A stretch of 17,637 nucleotides of DNA from Actinomycetota bacterium (lineage in GTDB: Bacteria; Actinomycetota; Thermoleophilia; Gaiellales; Gaiellaceae). Below, piece by piece: positions 14,096-17,637 of the stretch (the first letter of the stretch is position 1; the number at the start of each line of letters is the position of its first letter). The stretch covers positions 1 to 17,637 of the forward strand of contig JACDCN010000009.1 in assembly GCA_013817555.1 (NCBI GenBank), given 5' to 3'. The notes under the pieces are model-generated. The model did no database searches, was not told the origin of the DNA, and was given only the letters and a program-made list of their open reading frames with translations. The translations under genes and the position numbers were made by a program.

Positions 14096-14632
14096 TTATG
14101 GAAGCTGCGCCGCGAGCGACTCCCAGATCTCGGCGTCGCCACGTCCTTCGTAGCTCGCGACGATCCGTCCCTGCGCGTCGACCACGAAGACATGCGGCTG
14201 GTAGGTCGCCCCGAGGCTTCTCGCGCGGTCGCGATCAGGGTCGGAGATCGAAGGCCAGCTCCACCCGTACCGGTCAACGAAAGCACGGCCCTCTTCAGGC
14301 GTATCGGCGACGTCGAGGCCGAGAAATGCGAGCTCAGGGTGACTCTGCTGAAACTCTGCGTAGGCGACCGCCTCGCTCTGGCAGGTGCTTCACCACGACG
14401 ACCAGACGTTCACGAATACCTGCTTCCCACGGAGGTCGGCCAGGGCGGCTTGCTCACCGTCGAGCGTCGTTCCTTGGATCGGCGCCGCCGCCGGGCGCAT
14501 CGCCGCGTCCTCGGGAGCAGCGGCCTCGGTGACCGGAGGAGGGGCGGGCGCAGCGGCTTCGTCGTCGGAGCTGCCCCCGCAACCCGCTGCGACGAGCGCG
14601 AAAAGAGCTGCAAGGAGCGTCAGCGCGCGCAT
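14096..14632 (-). CDS. Thioredoxin/TlpA-like lipoprotein, probable selenoprotein
   Basis: Read through one in-frame TGA, the product is 178 aa. It begins MRALTLLAALFALVAAGCGG, a lipoprotein signal with lipobox Cys 18, then an Ala/Pro linker. The thioredoxin fold follows: LRGKQVFVNVWSSW, then TGA as residue 81, then STCQSEAVAYAEFQQ, LAFLGLDVADTPEEGRAFVD and TYQPHVFVVD (the cis-Pro loop), ending LAAQLP-TAA. TGA stands exactly where the first Cys of WCxxC is expected, giving U-S-T-C. The 97 codons after it keep frame and family features. A SECIS-like hairpin follows 20 nt later. Likely an extracytoplasmic thiol oxidoreductase or reductase. If not recoded, it is a Cys-to-stop pseudogene or base error. 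Confidence 0.78.
14358..14376 (-). promoter_or_regulatory. Candidate bacterial SECIS element
   Basis: On the minus-strand transcript GCGAGGC pairs with GCCU(A)CGC, one A bulged, around a GGUC tetraloop. The loop begins 20 nt after the UGA (14390-14392), within the 16-37 nt window described for bacterial SECIS elements. It has G in its first two positions. The E. coli fdhF SECIS also has a GGUC loop, though its single-base bulge is on the other arm. The hairpin lies inside the coding frame, as expected in bacteria. Confidence 0.65.
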
Positions 14633-14639
14633 TGGACTC

Positions 14640-14668
14640 ACTGTAGCCCGGCGTTTTCCCGGGTTGAA
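14640..14668 (-). promoter_or_regulatory. Leaderless promoter of the thioredoxin-like gene
   Basis: On the minus strand TTCAAC (14668-14663) and TACAGT (14645-14640) are separated by 17 bases. TACAGT ends seven bases before the ATG at 14632, so transcription would start at or next to the A of ATG. Confidence 0.5.
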
Positions 14669-14679
14669 TGTGTTCAACC
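14662..14679. promoter_or_regulatory. Operator-like inverted repeat between divergent genes
   Basis: GGTTGAA-TGTG-TTCAACC is a perfect 7-bp dyad with a 4-base centre. It overlaps the -35 of the minus-strand thioredoxin-like gene and lies 50 bases before the plus-strand NlpC/P60 gene. It could bind a dimeric regulator of one or both. Confidence 0.45.
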
Positions 14680-14716
14680 TTTCGTAAGGGGGGTTCGGAA
14701 GCCAGCCGACACCGCC

Positions 14717-14722
14717 GATACT
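14717..14722 (+). promoter_or_regulatory. Leaderless -10 element of the NlpC/P60 gene
   Basis: GATACT ends six bases before the ATG at 14729, and no Shine-Dalgarno is present. The -35 region (TTCGGA at 14694-14699) is weak. This fits a leaderless transcript. Confidence 0.45.
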
Positions 14723-14728
14723 CAACAG

Positions 14729-15742
14729 ATGCGTTGGGTCGCCGCTTTCGTCTGCCTCGCCTTCCTCGCCGCGGTCGGCAGCGCCGGCGCGCAGCCGCAG
14801 CCGACTCGCTCCTGGGCGGCGCCGCAGATCAGGGAGGTCGTCGACGCGGGGCTGATGGCGCCGAGCGTGGCCGACTTCCGCCCGGACGAACATCTCACCT
14901 CGCTCGAGCTCGCCACGATTCTCGCCTCCCTCGGCATGCAGGTGACCGAGACCGACACCGACCGCCCCGTCACTCTCCGTGAGCTCGACGCAAAGCTCGT
15001 CACGGCGCTCGGGTTGCGCCCGCAGGCGCGCGATCTCAGGCTCGGCGCGGAAGCCTCCGGGCTTCTTCCGAGGACGTGGCTGGGGACGGAGACAGTAGCG
15101 CGCATGCTCGGGCTTCGTATCAACCACCTGCAAAGCCAGGAGGACCTCGAGCTCCAGCTCTCCCAACCGGCGACGCGCGCCGAGGCTGCGTACTCGATCG
15201 CCCGGTTGCTCGAGATCCAGGACTACGAGCTGGATGCTGTTCGCCTGGTGCTCGAGGCGTTCACGTTCCCCCAGCTGTCCGTTTGGCAGCAGAACGTCCT
15301 CCGTCGCGCCCTGCGCCTCGTCGGCTCACCGTACGTCTGGGCGGGAACCTCGGAGAGACCGCAGCAGCTCTTCGGACGCACGCTTCCGGGGGGCTTCGAC
15401 TGCAGTGGCTTCGTCTGGCGTGTGTACAAGCTGGAGCCCTATGCGGGAGCGCCGGGGCTCGCCGCGGTTCTGAAGGGGAGGACGACCTACGATATGAGTG
15501 GTGAGACACCCCGGCTTGCCCGCATCACGCGCTCGAATCTCCAGCCTGGCGACCTCGTTTTCTTCGGGTCGAACGGCATCCGCTCGAAGCCGCGAGAGGT
15601 CGGGCACATGGGCATCTACGTCGGGTCGGGCTGGATGGTGCATTCGTCCGATCGTGGCACCACGCTCACACCGATGACTGGCTGGTACGAGACGCGCTTC
15701 GCGTGGGGCCGCCGACCCCTTGCAGAGGCGGGACTCGCATAA
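14729..15742 (+). CDS. Secreted NlpC/P60 (C40) peptidase with SLH-like region
   Basis: The 337-aa protein is a probable cell-wall endopeptidase that cleaves peptidoglycan stem peptides. It has a signal peptide (MRWVAAFVCLAFLAAVGSAG, cleavage near AQPQ). Residues about 30-165 look like S-layer-homology-type repeats (IREVVDAGLMAPSVADFRPD; LTSLELATILASLG; ATRAEAAYSIARLLEI) that may bind wall polymers. The C-terminal NlpC/P60 domain has Cys 225 in GGFDCSGFVWRVY, His 293 in EVGHMGIYVG and His 305 in WMVHSS as the likely catalytic set. ATG 14729 is chosen because the signal peptide starts there; the frame is open far upstream but only opposite minus-strand genes. It is divergent from the thioredoxin-like lipoprotein. 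Confidence 0.9.
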   Translation: MRWVAAFVCLAFLAAVGSAGAQPQPTRSWAAPQIREVVDAGLMAPSVADFRPDEHLTSLELATILASLGMQVTETDTDRPVTLRELDAKLVTALGLRPQARDLRLGAEASGLLPRTWLGTETVARMLGLRINHLQSQEDLELQLSQPATRAEAAYSIARLLEIQDYELDAVRLVLEAFTFPQLSVWQQNVLRRALRLVGSPYVWAGTSERPQQLFGRTLPGGFDCSGFVWRVYKLEPYAGAPGLAAVLKGRTTYDMSGETPRLARITRSNLQPGDLVFFGSNGIRSKPREVGHMGIYVGSGWMVHSSDRGTTLTPMTGWYETRFAWGRRPLAEAGLA

Positions 15743-15946
15743 TCGGGGTCGGCTGAACCAGGCCCCTGTGCGCGAGTGCGGCGGTGTCGCTGGACGCGGT
15801 CGAGGATCTCTCAATCGCTAAAGGCTGCGCGCACATGGTCGTCGATCCTCGAGTCCAGGGGTAAGGCTACTACGGCTAGGAAAGCGACAGGGAGGAAAAG
15901 TGGCTCAGGATAGACAACAAAAACCGCTCATAAGCAGGGACTCTGA
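15743..15946. other. Non-coding stretch with long nested inverted pairing
   Basis: I see no convincing protein here. The stretch holds TCGAGGATC (15800-15808) and GATCCTCGA (15844-15852), perfect complements. They are flanked by GGAC (15792) with GTCC (15853) and CCCCTG (15763) with CAGGGG (15856). The right arm is nearly continuous while the left arm is interrupted. It could be a terminator structure for the NlpC/P60 gene or an undescribed structured RNA. Confidence 0.4.
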
Positions 15947-16037
15947 TGGAGCGTGCCGGGATCGAACCGGCGACCTCCGGCTTGCAAAGTGTGCCGGGGC
16001 TTCCCCTGGGTACCTCTCGGCTACCCGAACCCGCTCC
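15947..16037 (-). tRNA. Aberrant tRNA-like element (possible pseudo-tRNA)
   Basis: The minus strand from 16037 to 15947 has tRNA hallmarks. GGAGCG pairs with CGCTCC as acceptor, GGGT/ACCC makes a D-stem, GCCGG-TTCGATC-CCGGC is a perfect T-arm (identical to that of the tRNA-Ala at 2022), and AGGTC is the variable loop. It is 91 nt long, but the extra length is not in the variable region. There is an additional GGGG-AAG-CCCC hairpin after the D-arm, and the anticodon-arm stem CCGGC/GCCGG encloses 11 bases (ACACTTTGCAA) instead of seven. TTTGCAA would read as Ala(UGC), but ACAC is extra and the acceptor lacks G3-U70. CCA is not encoded. It may be a decayed tRNA, a recombination product or a noncanonical RNA. 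Confidence 0.5.
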
Positions 16038-16062
16038 GTTGAGCCAAACCCTTCCCCTGGGT
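16000..16062. repeat. Direct repeat CTTCCCCTGGGT
   Basis: CTTCCCCTGGGT occurs at 16000-16011 and 16051-16062, 51 bases apart, each followed by a similar CCTC/CGG context. The first copy is inside the tRNA-like element (its extra hairpin), the second just outside its 5' end. This suggests that a local duplication produced the unusual insert. Confidence 0.55.
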
Positions 16063-16126
16063 TCCTCGGCGTTCTGCGGTTGCGCGTGACACCGACGTGA
16101 CACGGGTGGGTGCTATCAACGGGGCC

Positions 16127-16288
16127 GTGATCGTCTACGCCGTCGTCGACGACGCTCTCTCGCCTGACTTCCCGCTCGGCGTCGAGCTCGAGGTATTCGT
16201 CCGCCGCGACGACGCCGAGCGCTTCGTCGAGGAAGGTGCGAGAGGAGCCGGCGCTGCAGCTCAGGACGACGCCGCGTACACGACGTAG
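16127..16288 (+). pseudogene. Small hypothetical gene, probably frame-broken
   Basis: From GTG 16127 it reads MIVYAVVDDALSPDFPLGVE, then LEVFVRRDDAERFVEE. Similar short proteins, as I recall them, start MIVYAV and have a DDAERFIEEVR segment followed by acidic helices. Here the frame after RFVEE turns into GARGAGAAAQDD; shifting by one base near 16235 would give EEVREEPALQL instead. The 3' end overlaps the convergent GNAT gene. It is likely a remnant or carries a one-base error. An in-frame GTG at 16097 gives a longer but less typical N-terminus. Confidence 0.45.
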
Positions 16289-17016
16289 GGGGCGACGGTT
16301 CGAAAGCCCATCTCCGAGTACATCGGAAGCCCCATGGTCGAAGACTGAAGCACGATGCTGTCGCATCCCCAGGCGCGTCCCGCTTCGACTGCGGCCCACG
16401 TGAGCGCGATACCGACGCCGCGCCGACGGGCATCCGGGAATGTCCCAACGTTGTAGACGCCGCTGCCATGTCGGCTGCGGATTGCGATCGATGTGCCGAC
16501 CGGCCTTCTGTCGAGGCGTCCGACAAAGAGCCGAACGTCTGGGTCCTCCGCGAACGAGAACGAGATCAACCGGTGCGCAAGCTCAGGTGAAAGCCCGCCT
16601 TCTTCAAGGACGCTGATGAACTCATCCCTACCAGCATCGAAGATCGTTATCCCCACACGGGGTGTCGGGGCAACGGGTATTGGATGCAGAACCATGCCGG
16701 GGTAGAGGGCGGGGTCGGGCTGAAGCCCATGCCTCGCGGGCAGGTCGCCGAGATCAGCAACAAGCTTTTCGGCGACCCATACACGAAATGGCACGTTGCG
16801 CTCCGTCAGCCAAGTCAGAGCAGCCGCGAGCTCGGCTTCTGGCGCTTCCTGCGTCACAACGCATCCGTTGAAGAGGGGCAGGGGAAGACCTGTAACGAAC
16901 GAGAAGATCGTGCCTGCCTCATGCGTCTCGCCTTGGTCGGCATGCTGGGCGAGTTTCCGAAACGAGGCGATGAAGTTCTCGTCCGCGGCACGGACGAGTT
17001 CGGGGTCGATGTTCAT
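16261..17016 (-). CDS. GNAT family N-acetyltransferase
   Basis: The 251-aa product has an N-terminal region (MNIDPELVRAADENFIASFR ... ALTWLTERNVPFRVWVAEKL) and a C-terminal GNAT domain. The latter contains VRLFVGRLDRRPVGTSIAIR, VYNVGTFPDARRRGVGIALT (acetyl-CoA loop RRRGVG at 197-202), then GCDSIVLQSSTMGLPMYSEM and GFRTVAPYV. The two-part layout is common in acetyltransferases with an N-terminal GNAT-like half. The substrate cannot be predicted. ATG 17016 is chosen because GGAG lies four bases upstream; an in-frame ATG further up would add a short basic extension. It is divergent from the gene at 17068. Confidence 0.87.
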   Translation of the reverse strand: MNIDPELVRAADENFIASFRKLAQHADQGETHEAGTIFSFVTGLPLPLFNGCVVTQEAPEAELAAALTWLTERNVPFRVWVAEKLVADLGDLPARHGLQPDPALYPGMVLHPIPVAPTPRVGITIFDAGRDEFISVLEEGGLSPELAHRLISFSFAEDPDVRLFVGRLDRRPVGTSIAIRSRHGSGVYNVGTFPDARRRGVGIALTWAAVEAGRAWGCDSIVLQSSTMGLPMYSEMGFRTVAPYVVYAASS

Positions 17017-17067
17017 CTCGCTCCGAGCCACGCTAGCAGCCTTCTTGCGGAATGGGAACATACGTTC

Positions 17068-17339
17068 GTGGCGGCAGAGGCACATCCGCACGTCCGCTTC
17101 CGCCGAGCGATCGAGCGTCGCGCTCTGTGGCTGGCCGAGGACGCCGCTCGCGAGCTTCCGACCTGCCGCTCGAGGACGCGTTGCAGCTCGTCCATCTCTA
17201 CGCCGAGCGGGGATCGCCGAAGTACAAGAAGGCGGCGATGCGATGGCTCGAGCGCTACATCGCTGAGAGCTCGCCGAGACTTCACCACTTCGCCGAGACC
17301 ACCGCGAGCCTGGCGAAGCTCGAGCCGTCAGAAGACTGA
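17068..17339 (+). pseudogene. Small hypothetical gene, frameshifted
   Basis: Two frames join into one sensible protein. From GTG 17068 the first gives MAAEAHPHVRFRRAIERRAL, then WLAEDAARELP, up to 17160. The second continues from 17163 with LPLEDALQLVHLYAERGSPK, then YKKAAMRWLERYIAESSPRL and HHFAETTASLAKLEPSED. One missing base in the ACCTG at 17161-17165 (ACCCTG expected) would restore a protein of about 90 aa with helical, Arg/Glu-rich character. I do not know its function. The reading downstream of the break has excellent protein-like composition, so the break is probably recent or an error. Confidence 0.7.
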
Positions 17340-17366
17340 GTAGAGGCCGCGCCGATAGGCGGAACC

Positions 17367-17537
17367 GTGACGAAGATTTCCGCAGCGCTTCCCGCCGATC
17401 TGCACTCGCGCCTCGTCGACCGAGCGCGAGAAGCTGATCGCAGCGTTTCCGCCGAGCTCCGCGTCGCCATTCGCGAGCACGTCGCCGCGCAGCCGGCGAA
17501 CGGTAAACGCGAGCCAAAAAAGAAGGAGCCGAGATGA
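17367..17537 (+). CDS. Ribbon-helix-helix protein, 56 aa
   Basis: The small protein reads MTKISAALPADLHSRLVDRA, then READRSVSAELRVAIREHVA and a Lys/Arg-rich tail (GKREPKKKEPR). ISAALPADLHSRLVDRAREA followed by SVSAELRVAIREHV is an Arc/CopG-type ribbon-helix-helix. Such short RHH proteins are often antitoxins or autoregulators. The GTG start has GATAGG ending seven bases upstream and no Shine-Dalgarno, so it may be leaderless. The TGA stop overlaps the next ATG in ATGA, so the two genes are coupled. Confidence 0.75.
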   Translation: MTKISAALPADLHSRLVDRAREADRSVSAELRVAIREHVAAQPANGKREPKKKEPR

Positions 17538-17637
17538 GCAAGACAGGAGAGTGGGTCACCGTCCAAGCCGCCGTCGAAGAGGCAGCGGACATCGCGCTCG
17601 GCTCCGCAGAGATTGCGGTGAAAGCGGGGAACAAGGC
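17534..17637 (+). CDS. Unknown protein, 5' part (continues beyond window)
   Basis: The start is ATG in the ATGA overlap with the RHH gene, preceded by AAGGAG five bases upstream. The visible residues are MSKTGEWVTVQAAVEEAADI followed by ALGSAEIAVKAGNK, then the window ends. No function can be assigned from 34 residues. Position after a small RHH protein would fit a toxin or effector partner, but this is inference. Confidence 0.6.
   Translation, partial: MSKTGEWVTVQAAVEEAADIALGSAEIAVKAGNK

Noticed and set aside
13847..14728. Upstream extension of the NlpC/P60 frame to 631 aa
   Set aside because: The signal peptide begins at ATG 14729; the extension is antisense to the thioredoxin-like and 112-aa genes and is Arg/Ser-rich.
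14390..15166. 258-aa minus-strand frame opposite the NlpC/P60 gene
   Set aside because: Only the part from ATG 14632 is coding; the upstream extension is antisense to a clear protein and contains the promoter region.
15947..16037. Idea that the long tRNA-like element is tRNA-Sec for the nearby TGA
   Set aside because: It has no TCA anticodon, no long variable arm and no 8-bp acceptor; the loop holds TTTGCAA.
15900..16100. Plus-strand frame with GACRDRTGDLRLAKC, and the matching minus-strand frame with KPEVAGSIPARSI
   Set aside because: Both are typical artefacts of translating a tRNA gene; they coincide with the tRNA-like element.
1..17637. CRISPR array, insertion sequence, integrase or phage genes
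   Set aside because: No regularly spaced repeats, transposase or integrase motifs were seen on either strand.

Overview
The window is a GC-rich bacterial chromosome segment with dense, short-spaced genes, many GTG starts and several apparently leaderless genes. The obg-nadD-rsfS order, the E1 2-oxoglutarate dehydrogenase and the overall protein style suggest a deep-branching actinobacterium, possibly of the Thermoleophilia/Gaiellales type. That placement is inference; there is no rRNA or phylogenetic marker search behind it.

Layout. 1-1669: end of an obg-nadD-rsfS operon. 1666-2094: a possible small convergent gene, a perfect hairpin and tRNA-Ala(GGC), whose last base is also the first base of the next gene's ATG. 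2094-5383: a zinc-ribbon MBL-fold hydrolase, a VOC protein, a homogentisate 1,2-dioxygenase-like enzyme and a methyltransferase. A perfect 20-bp palindrome then separates these from a secreted glycoside hydrolase on the minus strand (5408-6826). 6944-10361: two small membrane proteins tightly coupled to the 2-oxoglutarate dehydrogenase E1 gene. 10358-12154: a 52-aa minus-strand gene, a conserved-looking acidic protein and an M29 aminopeptidase broken by a one-base frameshift. 12263-13734: an array of operators and a consensus-like promoter driving a ribbon-helix-helix protein, a 43-aa peptide and a DUF4097 beta-repeat protein. 13744-14632 (minus): a thioredoxin-like lipoprotein and a 112-aa protein. 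14729-15742: a secreted SLH-like/NlpC-P60 hydrolase. 15743-17637: a non-coding stretch with long inverted pairing, an aberrant tRNA-like element, two damaged small genes, a GNAT acetyltransferase and the start of an RHH-led two-gene unit.

The most striking signal is the minus-strand thioredoxin/TlpA-like gene at 14096-14632. An in-frame TGA (14390-14392) sits exactly where the first Cys of the WCxxC motif belongs, giving W-TGA-S-T-C. The frame continues intact for 97 codons to a TAA. Twenty nucleotides after the TGA lies a hairpin with a GGUC apical loop, closely resembling a bacterial SECIS. The best reading is a selenocysteine-containing lipoprotein thiol oxidoreductase. The main alternative is a Cys-to-stop mutation or base error, made less remote by three probable one-base frame breaks elsewhere in the window (11649, about 16235, 17161).
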